Shown here: piece by piece, positions 9,449 through 16,902 of the stretch
How the letters are laid out: every line of letters starts with the position of its first letter
Position numbering within the stretch: the stretch's first letter is position 1
DNA from: Luteitalea sp.
Lineage (GTDB): Bacteria > Acidobacteriota > Vicinamibacteria > Vicinamibacterales > CAVVIG01
NCBI GenBank assembly: GCA_009380045.1
Contig: WHSN01000020.1
Span: forward strand, 1 to 36,290
Length of the DNA: 36,290 nucleotides
Reading direction: 5' to 3'
Notes under the pieces: generated by a model
The model's database searches: none
Told to the model about the DNA's origin: nothing
Seen by the model: the letters and a program-made list of their open reading frames with translations, nothing else
Program-made: the position numbers and the translations under genes

Positions 9449-9521
9449 GAATCAGATGACGGCCAGCCTCCAGAGGCGCCCGCCCGCAAAGGCCTTTCCT
9501 CTGGTGACGACCTTCTGATTC
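9449..9521 (-). repeat. Nested inverted repeats between MBL-fold and SDR genes
   Basis: Outer arms GAATCAG (9449-9455) and CTGATTC (9515-9521), inner arms CCAGAGG (9470-9476) and CCTCTGG (9498-9504), and the palindrome AAAGGCCTTT (9488-9497) lie in one 103-base gap between codirectional genes. There is no T-tract, so it is not a classic terminator in the minus direction. It could be an attenuator or processing hairpin, or a relic of an inverted element. Confidence 0.5.
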
Positions 9522-9527
9522 GTGACA

Positions 9528-10610
9528 CTACATCGGCATCTGAATCTGAAGGAGCTCGTAGGCGCGCAGCACGGCCCGCGCGTCGGCACGGCCCGCCCGC
9601 GCGCCGTACTGCGCCGCGTACTTGCTCAGGTCCATCCGCTCGGTCGCCTGCTGCGCGGTCAGCCCCTGCGCCCGCAGCTCTGACGCCTGGCGCCAGAAGT
9701 CGCGCAGGTAGCTCTGAAAGTCGTCAATCTGCTTCCGCTCGCGGAGCGGCGTGCCATGCCCCGGCACGATGACGTCGAAGTCGAGCGCCTTGAGACGCTC
9801 GAGACTTGCGGGCCACTCATCGATGAACGCGTCGCCCAGGTACGACAGCACGCCGCCACCCGGGCGGCCCTCGAAGAAATCGCCGGTGAAGACGATGCGC
9901 TCCGCCGGCAGGAACACCATGGTATCCCCGCCGGTGTGTCCCCGCCCGAGGAAGTGCAGCTGCACCTCGCGGCCGCCTTTGTGGATTACCATCGTGTCGG
10001 TAAAGGTCACGTTCGGCGGCTTGGGCACCACCTCCTGGACCGCCTTCCAATGCGCCTCGGTGACGCCCAGGCCCGCCTCGAGCCCGGCACGCTCTTTCGC
10101 GTCGGTCGTCTCCGCGATCCGCTGCTTCATCTGCGCAATCTGGCCGGGCAGATTCCCGGTGAAGGACCGGTTGGTGCGCTGCTGCAGAACATTGGTCAGG
10201 TGCATCCGGCGGATGTACTCGTGCCCGACAATCTCGACATCGTCGCCGAAGATCTGGTTCCCGTGCGCGTGGTCGAAGTGATAGTGCGAGTTGAAGACGT
10301 ACTTGATCGGCTTTGGGGTCAGTTCGTCCTTGACCTGCGCGACCAGCGCCCGCGCCGCCGCGGGCGTGACGCTCGTGTCAACCAGCATCGTGTGGTCGGC
10401 GTTGACGATGACGAGCGCGTTGCTCATCGTGGTCATCACGCCGGTGCCGGTCGCGAAGTAGACGCCCTCCGCGAGCTTCTCGAACCGGTAGGGCTTGCCC
10501 GACGGCGCCGCGCTTGCCTGACCGGCCGCGTCCACGACGTCCCGCCCGCCCAGGGCGTAGGACGCGCCAACCATTACCAGAACCATGGTTGCGAAGAAAT
10601 AGGGTCTCAT
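9528..10610 (-). CDS. Exported MBL-fold metallo-hydrolase
   Basis: A protein of about 360 residues. The start is the ATG at 10610, giving an N-terminal export signal (MRPYFFATMVLVMVGASYA) with GGAG about 11 bases upstream; the frame is open further up but that part is not protein-like. The metallo-beta-lactamase fold is shown by SHYHFDHAHG (HxHxDH), GRGHTGGD, FTGDFFEG and IVPGHG, all metal-ligand positions being present. The strand order fits hydrolases related to subclass B3 and glyoxalase II-like enzymes. A charged helical insert (about residues 155-190) separates the first His motif from the third ligand. The substrate is unknown. A periplasmic location is inferred from the signal. Confidence 0.88.
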   Translation of the reverse strand: MRPYFFATMVLVMVGASYALGGRDVVDAAGQASAAPSGKPYRFEKLAEGVYFATGTGVMTTMSNALVIVNADHTMLVDTSVTPAAARALVAQVKDELTPKPIKYVFNSHYHFDHAHGNQIFGDDVEIVGHEYIRRMHLTNVLQQRTNRSFTGNLPGQIAQMKQRIAETTDAKERAGLEAGLGVTEAHWKAVQEVVPKPPNVTFTDTMVIHKGGREVQLHFLGRGHTGGDTMVFLPAERIVFTGDFFEGRPGGGVLSYLGDAFIDEWPASLERLKALDFDVIVPGHGTPLRERKQIDDFQSYLRDFWRQASELRAQGLTAQQATERMDLSKYAAQYGARAGRADARAVLRAYELLQIQMPM

Positions 10611-10667
10611 CGGGTTTGCGTCTCCATTTGAATCAGGTCCGCCGCCAGCGGGATTTTTATCACAACC

Positions 10668-10695
10668 GGGCGCCATCGAGGTGGAGGTGGCGCCC
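10668..10695. repeat. Perfect 8-bp inverted repeat downstream of tsaD
   Basis: GGGCGCCA (10668-10675) and TGGCGCCC (10688-10695) with a 12-base loop, in the 119-base gap between the tsaD stop and the MBL-fold start on the same strand. In the minus direction it is followed by GGTTGTGATAAAAATCCC, not a T-run, so intrinsic termination is doubtful. The TGTGATAAAA just after it could instead serve as an extended -10 for the MBL-fold gene. Confidence 0.45.
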
Positions 10696-10729
10696 TCCCG
10701 GCATGCGCCGGACAGGCGCCGATTGCCAT

Positions 10730-11782
10730 TCAGAGCTTCAGCCCGGCTTCTGCGTTCATGCCGAACGATGACGTGACCCCGGCGCGGAGCTGGCGCAGGC
10801 CGGCGGCGGCGATCATCGCCGCGTTGTCGGTGGACAGCTGCAGGCTCGGCACGAACGTGGGCATCTCGCGCGATCGGCCGTAGGCCTCGACGTCGGCGCG
10901 CAGGCGGCTGTTCGCCGAGACGCCGCCAGCGACGCCGACACTCGCCGCGGCATGGCGACGGGCGGCGGTGAAGGTGCGGTCAACCAGAGCGGTCACGACC
11001 ACGCGCTGAAAGCTCGCGCAGACGTCGGCGATCTCGCGCTCGGTCAACGGGCCGGTTCGGCGGCGCTGGTTCACATGGCGCAACACGGCTGTCTTCAGGC
11101 CGCTGAAGCTGAAATCGAGATCGCCCTTGAGCGCCGGCGCATTCCGGTCGGCATGAGTGAGGCGCGTCGTCGGCAGCGCGACGGCGCGATCGTCGCCCGC
11201 CGCCGCCAGCCGATCGACGACCGGGCCACCGGGATAGCCCAGCCCGAGAAGCTTCGCCACCTTGTCGTAGGCCTCTCCGGCGGCATCGTCTCGAGTACGG
11301 CCGATCAACTCGTACTGCCCCGGCCGGTTCACCAGGTAGAGACTGGTGTGCCCGCCCGAGACGACGAGGACGACGGAGGGAACCGGCAGCTCGCCGTTCT
11401 GCAGGACGAGTGACTCGATGTGACCGGCGAGATGGTGCACGCCAATCAGCGGCAGTCCGGCCGCCGCCGCCGCGGCTTTCGCGAACGACACGCCGACCAG
11501 CAGTGAGCCGACCAGCCCGGGTCCCTGCGTGACCGCAACCGCCCCGATATCAGCCCACGAGGCCCGCCCTTCCTCGAAGGCCCGCTCCACGACGCCGCAG
11601 ATGTCGCGGATGTGCTGACGGGAGGCGAGCTCCGGCACGACGCCGCCCCACTCGCGATGAATCGGCACCTGCGACGCAATCACGTTGGAGCGGGTTGTCC
11701 ACGGCCGCTGGACATCGCCGGTTTCCTCGACCAGCGCCGCCGACGTTTCGTCGCAAGAGGTCTCGATGCCCAGGACAATCAT
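10730..11782 (-). CDS. tsaD: tRNA N6-adenosine threonylcarbamoyltransferase
   Basis: A 350-residue protein starting [20 protein letters not shown], the signature TsaD N-terminus. The metal-binding HLAGH motif is at residues 117-121, and [11 protein letters not shown] and [12 protein letters not shown] are family blocks. The C-terminal [13 protein letters not shown] and [13 protein letters not shown] complete the ASKHA fold. TsaD transfers the threonylcarbamoyl group to A37 of ANN-decoding tRNAs, with TsaB and TsaE as partners (neither is in this window). The ATG at 11782 forms an ATGA overlap with the stop of mtnA, so translation is probably coupled. The reading frame is open further upstream, but that is antisense-like sequence inside mtnA. 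Confidence 0.96.
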   Translation of the reverse strand: MIVLGIETSCDETSAALVEETGDVQRPWTTRSNVIASQVPIHREWGGVVPELASRQHIRDICGVVERAFEEGRASWADIGAVAVTQGPGLVGSLLVGVSFAKAAAAAAGLPLIGVHHLAGHIESLVLQNGELPVPSVVLVVSGGHTSLYLVNRPGQYELIGRTRDDAAGEAYDKVAKLLGLGYPGGPVVDRLAAAGDDRAVALPTTRLTHADRNAPALKGDLDFSFSGLKTAVLRHVNQRRRTGPLTEREIADVCASFQRVVVTALVDRTFTAARRHAAASVGVAGGVSANSRLRADVEAYGRSREMPTFVPSLQLSTDNAAMIAAAGLRQLRAGVTSSFGMNAEAGLKL

Positions 11783-12819
11783 TCGAAGGCGCGTTTCAAC
11801 GATTGGGTGTACGGCGGACGGAAGATGCCCCGCTCGGTGATGATTCCGGCGATGAAGTGATGAGGCGTGACGTCGAACGCCGGGTTCCAGACGAGCGCCC
11901 CGGTTGCCGCCACCTGGGAACCGCCGACGTGTGTCACTTCGCGCGCGCTCCGCTCCTCGATCGGGATCGCTGAACCGTCCGGGGCGCCAAGGTCGATCGT
12001 GGACAGCGGCGCCGCGACGTAGAACGGAATCTGGTGTTCGCGCGCCAGCACCGCCACCCCGTAGGTGCCGATCTTGTTCGCGGTGTCGCCGTTCGCCGCG
12101 ATGCGATCGGCGCCGACGACCACGAGGTTGACCTTGCCCTGGCGCATGAGCGAGCCCGACATGTTGTCGGTGATCACGGTCGTCTCGATGCCGTCGCGCA
12201 CCAGCTCCCACGCGGTGAGCCGGGCCCCCTGGAGAAACGGCCTGGTCTCGTCGGCGAACACGGCGACCCGCTTTCCGGCCTCGACGGCGCCCCGAATCAC
12301 CCCCAGTGCCGTGCCATAGCCGGCGGTGGCGAGGGCGCCGGCGTTGCAATGGGTGAGGATCCCGGCGTCCCCCGGCACGATCTCGGCGCCGAACGCGCCG
12401 ATCGCCCGGCAGCTCGCGACGTCTTCGTCGTGGATCGTCCCGGCTTCGCGATCCAGGCGATCCTTGATCTGATCGACCGATTCCCCGGCCTCGGCGCCGG
12501 CGGCGAATGACCGCTTGATCCGCTCGATCGCCCAGAACAGGTTCACCGCGGTCGGCCGCGTCGCGGCCATCAGCTCGCAGGTACGGTAGAACTCGGCGGC
12601 GAACTTCTGCGTGCCGGTCGCGCTGCTCTTGCGCATCCCGATCGCGATGCCCATCGCCGCGGCGACGCCGATCGCCGGCGCGCCGCGGATCACCATGGTC
12701 TTGATCGCGCGCGCCACTTCAGCGGCGGTCTTGCAGCGGACGTAGGTCTCCTGCGCCGGCAGCTTGCGCTGATCGATCATCACGACGACGTCGTCTTCCC
12801 TGGCGATGGTTGGCAGCAT
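11779..12819 (-). CDS. mtnA: S-methyl-5-thioribose-1-phosphate isomerase
   Basis: A 346-residue aldose-ketose isomerase of the eIF2B-alpha-like family. [33 protein letters not shown] (with the catalytic Cys), [20 protein letters not shown] (with the catalytic Asp) and [17 protein letters not shown] are typical. It converts methylthioribose-1-phosphate to the ribulose form in methionine salvage. The ATG at 12819 has AAGGGA about 11 bases upstream; the GTG at 12855 would start inside the repeat element and is disfavoured. No other mtn gene is in the window. The C-terminus overlaps tsaD, an unusual partner; upstream lies the 243-base gap with the 8-bp repeat arrays. Confidence 0.95.
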   Translation of the reverse strand: MLPTIAREDDVVVMIDQRKLPAQETYVRCKTAAEVARAIKTMVIRGAPAIGVAAAMGIAIGMRKSSATGTQKFAAEFYRTCELMAATRPTAVNLFWAIERIKRSFAAGAEAGESVDQIKDRLDREAGTIHDEDVASCRAIGAFGAEIVPGDAGILTHCNAGALATAGYGTALGVIRGAVEAGKRVAVFADETRPFLQGARLTAWELVRDGIETTVITDNMSGSLMRQGKVNLVVVGADRIAANGDTANKIGTYGVAVLAREHQIPFYVAAPLSTIDLGAPDGSAIPIEERSAREVTHVGGSQVAATGALVWNPAFDVTPHHFIAGIITERGIFRPPYTQSLKRAFE

Positions 12820-12843
12820 CAGATTCGAGATCCCTTGTCGTTG

Positions 12844-13022
12844 CCACGAAAACACGAAAACACGAAGTCAAGAGCTCGGGTCCTGACCTTCATGACACGT
12901 TGCAAGCGTAGCAGCAGTCGTGCGAACCACGGGAACGGCATGAACCGGGACGCCGTCCTGTCGTGGCCACCAAGACATGACAATGAGAACGTAACCGCAT
13001 TCGTGCTTTCGTGCTTTCGTCG
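12844..13022. repeat. Inverted pair of 8-bp tandem arrays (word CACGAAAA) between cdd and mtnA
   Basis: The left arm (12845-12868) reads CACGAAAA, CACGAAAA, CACGAAGT. The right arm (12999-13022) reads ATTCGTGC, TTTCGTGC, TTTCGTCG, which is complementary to the left. About 130 bp lie between the arms; they show no convincing ORF. The whole gap is 12820-13062. Because cdd and mtnA are on the same strand, read-through RNA could fold into a long stem. The same period and design recur at 24701-24796 and 27873-28097. Confidence 0.7.
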
Positions 13023-13062
13023 CGGTGAACGGCAAGCCGACCTCGAGATTACAGTTCAAGCG

Positions 13063-13482
13063 TCACAGAAGCCGCGAGTCGAAGGGAAGCGGCAACAGGT
13101 CCTCGAGCCTGTGGGTGCCGATGTGCTCGGTCAGGTTGGCGAGCGTCACTTCCAGGTTGCCACCGAACTCCCAGAGAATCTGCCGGCAGGCGCCGCACGG
13201 CGGGGTCGGCGCCGCCGTGTCGGCGACGATGGCGATGCGGGTGAAGGCGCGGTGTCCCTCCGACAGCGCCTTGAACATCGCGACCCGCTCGGCGCAGATC
13301 GTGAGCCCGTAAGTGGCGTTCTCGATGTTGCAGCCCGTAACCACGGAGCCGTCGGCGGTCTCGAGCGCGGCTCCGACCTTGAACTTCGAGTACTCGGCCC
13401 GGGCGTGCTCGCGCGCCCGGCGAGCGGCGGCCACCAGTTGCGCCCCGGTGACCGGCAGCCGCGCGCCATCAGATGCGCTCAA
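13063..13482 (-). CDS. cdd: Cytidine deaminase
   Basis: A 139-residue homotetramer-type cytidine deaminase. The zinc site is complete: CAE (in LTICAERVAMFKAL) and PCGACRQ, with the catalytic Glu. AEYSKFKVGAAL and GCNIENATYGLT are substrate-pocket blocks. It turns cytidine and deoxycytidine into uridine and deoxyuridine. The start is a TTG at 13482, supported by a strong GGAGG six bases upstream; no ATG or GTG lies in frame before the conserved region. The start overlaps the end of punA by 14 bases, so it is the last gene of the deoA-nupC-punA-cdd unit. Confidence 0.95.
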   Translation of the reverse strand: MSASDGARLPVTGAQLVAAARRAREHARAEYSKFKVGAALETADGSVVTGCNIENATYGLTICAERVAMFKALSEGHRAFTRIAIVADTAAPTPPCGACRQILWEFGGNLEVTLANLTEHIGTHRLEDLLPLPFDSRLL

Positions 13483-14320
13483 CGATCGCCTCCAGCAAGG
13501 CGATGAACTGCCCTCGCACGCGACCGGCCGTCGCCATCACTTCGGCGTGGTCGAGCGGCTGCGGCAACACGCCGGCGGCCATGTTGGTGATGCACGAGAT
13601 GCCGAGCACGGCCATGTTCATGTGCCGGGCGACGATCGCCTCCGGCACCGTTGACATCCCCACTGCGTCGGCGCCGATCGTCCTCAAGTAGCGGATCTCG
13701 GCTGGCGTCTCATAGCTCGGTCCGAGGAGCGAGACGTAGACACCATGCGGCAGCGACAGGCCGATCGCACCGCCCGATTCGTCGGCGATCCGGCGAAGCC
13801 GCGCCGAGTATACCTCCGACATGTCGGGAAAGCGTGGGCCGAACCGCTCGTCGTTGGCGCCGGCCAGGGGATTGGCGCCGAGGAGGTTGATGTGATCGTC
13901 GATCACCATCAGCGCGCCGCTCGAGAACCTGGTGTTGATCCCGCCGGCGGCGTTGGTGAGGATCAGCGTCTTGACCCCCAGCAGGCCGAGCACGCGCACC
14001 GCGAACGTCACGGTCGCGAGGTCGTGCCCCTCGTACATGTGGCAGCGGCCGGCGAGCGCGGCAATCACGCGACCCTTCAGGGTGCCGACGACCAGCCGGC
14101 CCTCGTGGCCGATCACCCCCGACCGCGGCCAATGCGGCAGGTCGCCGTAGGGCATCGACACCTGGTCGCCGAGAGTGCCGGCCAGATCGCCCAGACCCGA
14201 ACCGAGGACGATGGCGATCTCGGGAACCGCGGCGATCGCGCTCCGGATCGTCGTCGCCGCTTCGGCGACGCGGTCATAGTGCGGCGTCCCGGCGCGCTCG
14301 GCGGGTCCTTGGCCGCTCAC
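13469..14320 (-). CDS. punA: Purine-nucleoside phosphorylase (trimeric, class I)
   Basis: A 283-residue protein with the trimeric PNP signatures: phosphate loop VLGSGLGDLA, GRCHMYEGHD, TNAAGGIN, LLGPSYETPAE and GADAVGMSTVPE. It splits inosine and guanosine (and deoxy forms) with phosphate into base and ribose-1-phosphate. The GTG at 14320 is chosen because it overlaps the nupC stop (GTGA) and gives a family-length protein; the frame is open upstream only as a shadow of nupC. It is followed by cdd with a 14-base overlap. The overlapping junctions indicate one polycistronic mRNA. Confidence 0.95.
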   Translation of the reverse strand: MSGQGPAERAGTPHYDRVAEAATTIRSAIAAVPEIAIVLGSGLGDLAGTLGDQVSMPYGDLPHWPRSGVIGHEGRLVVGTLKGRVIAALAGRCHMYEGHDLATVTFAVRVLGLLGVKTLILTNAAGGINTRFSSGALMVIDDHINLLGANPLAGANDERFGPRFPDMSEVYSARLRRIADESGGAIGLSLPHGVYVSLLGPSYETPAEIRYLRTIGADAVGMSTVPEAIVARHMNMAVLGISCITNMAAGVLPQPLDHAEVMATAGRVRGQFIALLEAIVERI

Positions 14321-15558
14321 AGGAGAAATCCGGCGATCGTCGCGGTCATGAAGTTGGCGAGCGTGCCAGCGAACATCGCCCGCAGGCCGAGACGCGCCAG
14401 GTCGTGGCGGCGGTTGGGCGCCAGCGCGCCGATGCCGCCAATCTGGATGCCGATCGAGCTGAAGTTCGCGAACCCGCACAGCGCGAAGGTCGCGATCGTG
14501 AACGATTTCGGATCGAGGCTGGCCTTGAGCGGGCCGAGCTGGGAATAGGCGACGAACTCGTTCAGCGCCATTCGTGTGCCCAGGAGATTGCCGATCACCG
14601 GCGCGTCGCGCCAGGGCACGCCCATCGCCCACGCCACCGGCGCGAAGCCCCACCCGAAGATCTGCTGCAGGCTCAACCCAACCAGGCCGAGCAGGGCGTT
14701 CACAAGCGCCACCAGCGCCAGGAACGAGATCAGCATCGCGCCGACGTTCAACGCCAGGTGCAGCCCCTCGCCGGTGCCTCGCCCCGCCGCGTCGATGACG
14801 TTGACGTCGGTCTGCTCGATCACCAGCTTGACCGTTCCCATGGTCTGGGGCATCTCGGTTTCCGGGACCAGCATCTTGGCCATCATGATCGTCCCCGGAG
14901 CGGTCATGATCACCGCCGTCAGCAGGTGCTGCGCCTCGATCCCGAACAGGATGTACGCGGCCATGATGCCGCCGGAAATGTGAGCCATGCCCGAGGTCAT
15001 CACGGTCATCAGCTCCGACTGGGTCATGTTCGGCAGGTATGGCCGGATGGTCAAGGGCGCTTCGGTCTGACCCATGAAGATGCTCGCCGCGACGTTCAGC
15101 GACTCGGCGCCGCTGGCGCCCATGACCCGCTGCATCACGACCGCGAACAGCCTGACCACCAGCTGCATCACACCGTAGTAGTAGAGGATGGCGAACAGCG
15201 CCGCGATGAAGATGATCGTCGGCAGCACCTGGAACGCGAAGATGACGGCGTACTGCGAGCCCTCGGGACCGAGCGCTGCGGTCATCGCCCGCCCCCAGAT
15301 GGTCGAGCTCCCGAGCGGACCGAAGACGAACGCCGCGCCCACTCCCGCGAAACCGAGCAGGCGATTGATCCCCTCGCCGAGCGTCGCGAACACGCGCTGG
15401 CCGGCCGCCGTCTTGAGCACGATCAGGGCGAAGACGATCTGGAGGCCAAGGCCCCACGCGACGGTCCCCCAGTTGATGGCGCGGCGGTTGGTCGAGAATG
15501 CGTATCCGATGCCGAGAATGATGATCGCCCCGAATATCGGCTGGATGAGGCTGAGCAT
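14317..15558 (-). CDS. nupC: Concentrative nucleoside transporter (NupC/CNT family)
   Basis: A 413-residue, multi-spanning membrane protein. The CNT signatures are GQTEAPLTIRPYLPNMTQSE, TSGMAHISGGIMAAYILFG and the C-terminal LNEFVAYSQL and ALCGFANFSSIGIQIGGIG. It brings nucleosides into the cell with protons or sodium. The ATG at 15558 shares one base with the deoA stop (TGATG), and its own stop overlaps the GTG of punA. It sits between two nucleoside phosphorylases, so it supplies their substrates. Confidence 0.95.
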   Translation of the reverse strand: MLSLIQPIFGAIIILGIGYAFSTNRRAINWGTVAWGLGLQIVFALIVLKTAAGQRVFATLGEGINRLLGFAGVGAAFVFGPLGSSTIWGRAMTAALGPEGSQYAVIFAFQVLPTIIFIAALFAILYYYGVMQLVVRLFAVVMQRVMGASGAESLNVAASIFMGQTEAPLTIRPYLPNMTQSELMTVMTSGMAHISGGIMAAYILFGIEAQHLLTAVIMTAPGTIMMAKMLVPETEMPQTMGTVKLVIEQTDVNVIDAAGRGTGEGLHLALNVGAMLISFLALVALVNALLGLVGLSLQQIFGWGFAPVAWAMGVPWRDAPVIGNLLGTRMALNEFVAYSQLGPLKASLDPKSFTIATFALCGFANFSSIGIQIGGIGALAPNRRHDLARLGLRAMFAGTLANFMTATIAGFLL

Positions 15559-16862
15559 CAAACGACCTCGGAAGCGAGAACCGGAAGGGCCGGCGCGGGC
15601 CGATCGTCGATCGCGATCGCCGCCCGGGCGAGCGCGAGCGCGGCCTCGAGCCGCGCGCCGTCGCGATAGTGTATTTCGAGCAGCGGCTCGCCGGCCGATA
15701 CCTGATCGCCGGGCTTGCGCAGCACCAGCAGCCCCACCGCCGGATCGACCGTGTCCTCGACGCGGTCCCGGCCGGCGCCGAGCGCCACCGATGCCCGGCC
15801 CACGCCTTCGGCGTCGAGCCGGGTGATGAAGCCGGTCCGCGACGCCTTCACCACGTGGCGTTCGGCGGCAGTGGGGAACCGCGAGGCTTCGTCGATCACC
15901 CGGCGATCGCCGCCCTGATTCTCGATGATCCGTCCCAGGCGCTCGAGCGCCGCGCCGGATTGAATGGCGGCGCGCACCCGCCGCTCGGCGTCGTCCTTGT
16001 CCGGGGCGATCCTGCCCAGCACCAGCATCCGCGCCGTGAGCTCCACCGACACGGCAATCAGGTCCGCCGGCCCGCCGCCTTTCAGCACCTCGATGCACTC
16101 GATCACCTCGAGCGCGTTCCCCACCGCTCGCCCGAGGGGCGAGTCCATCGCGGTAATCACCGCTTCGGTCTTGACGCCCGAGGCATTGCCGATCGAAACC
16201 AGCGATTCGGCCAGGCGGCGCGAGTCGGCTTCGGTTTTCATGAAGCCGCCGCTGCCGGTTTTCACGTCGAGCACCAGCGCGTCGATCCCTTCCGCGATCT
16301 TCTTGCTCATGATCGACGCGCTGATGAGGGCTATGCTCTCGACCGTGCCGGTGACGTCGCGAAGCGCATACAACTTCTTGTCGGCCGGGGCGATCTGGGC
16401 GGTCTGCCCGAGCATCGCGCACCCCACCGTCGCGAGCGCCGCCTTCATTTGCTCGAGCGAGAGGTCGACGCGAAAGCCGGGAATCGCCTCGAGCTTGTCG
16501 AGCGTGCCACCGGTGTGGCCGAGGCCGCGCCCCGACATCATCGGCACCAGGAGGCCACATGCGGCGGCAACCGGCGCCACGATCAGCGACGTCTTGTCGC
16601 CGACTCCGCCGGTGCTGTGTTTGTCCACCTTGACGCCGTCGATGTCGCCGAGGTCGACACGAATCCCCGAATCCACCATCGCCTCGGTGAGCCACGCCGT
16701 CTCCTCGGACGACATCCCGCGCACGACGATCGCCATCAGGAGCGCGGACGCCTGATAGTCGGGCAGCGAGCCCTCGGTGACACCGGTGACAAAGTGTGCA
16801 ATTTCTTCGCGGGTGAGCGCGTACCCGTCGCGCTTCCTGATGATGATGTCGACGGCACGCAT
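15558..16862 (-). CDS. deoA: Thymidine/pyrimidine-nucleoside phosphorylase
   Basis: A 434-residue protein starting MRAVDIIIRKRDGYALTREE. The family signature KVDKHSTGGVGDKTSL, the SGRGLGHTGGTLDKLE block and DVKTGSGGFMK are all present, and a C-terminal barrel-sandwich domain ends the protein. It cleaves thymidine, deoxyuridine or uridine with phosphate; whether it is strictly deoA or a broader Pdp enzyme cannot be decided by eye. The ATG at 16862 is only 9 bases from a TATACT element and has no Shine-Dalgarno, so the transcript may be leaderless. It is the first gene of the salvage operon and is divergent from the HEAT-repeat gene with a 40-base gap. Confidence 0.95.
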   Translation of the reverse strand: MRAVDIIIRKRDGYALTREEIAHFVTGVTEGSLPDYQASALLMAIVVRGMSSEETAWLTEAMVDSGIRVDLGDIDGVKVDKHSTGGVGDKTSLIVAPVAAACGLLVPMMSGRGLGHTGGTLDKLEAIPGFRVDLSLEQMKAALATVGCAMLGQTAQIAPADKKLYALRDVTGTVESIALISASIMSKKIAEGIDALVLDVKTGSGGFMKTEADSRRLAESLVSIGNASGVKTEAVITAMDSPLGRAVGNALEVIECIEVLKGGGPADLIAVSVELTARMLVLGRIAPDKDDAERRVRAAIQSGAALERLGRIIENQGGDRRVIDEASRFPTAAERHVVKASRTGFITRLDAEGVGRASVALGAGRDRVEDTVDPAVGLLVLRKPGDQVSAGEPLLEIHYRDGARLEAALALARAAIAIDDRPAPALPVLASEVV

Positions 16863-16871
16863 GTGCCCGGA

Positions 16872-16877
16872 AGTATA
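16872..16877 (-). promoter_or_regulatory. -10-like TATACT upstream of deoA
   Basis: On the minus strand TATACT ends 9 bases before the deoA ATG. It lies in a 40-base divergent gap that also holds GATAAT for the other strand. No consensus -35 box is visible at 16-18 bp. Confidence 0.45.
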
Positions 16878-16889
16878 TCGAAACTGAGC

Positions 16890-16895
16890 GATAAT
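16890..16895 (+). promoter_or_regulatory. -10-like GATAAT upstream of HEAT-repeat gene
   Basis: GATAAT is followed by seven bases and the GTG at 16903, again without a ribosome binding site. The promoters of the two divergent units must overlap in the 40-base gap, so their transcription may interfere. Confidence 0.4.
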
Positions 16896-16902
16896 CTTGG
16901 TC

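Noticed and set aside
10668-10695. Intrinsic terminator of tsaD
   Set aside because: The stem is good but no T-tract follows in the minus direction, so it is listed only as an inverted repeat.
11783-12349. N-terminal extension of tsaD
   Set aside because: It overlaps mtnA and is Arg-rich; TsaD proteins start at the MIVLGIETS block.
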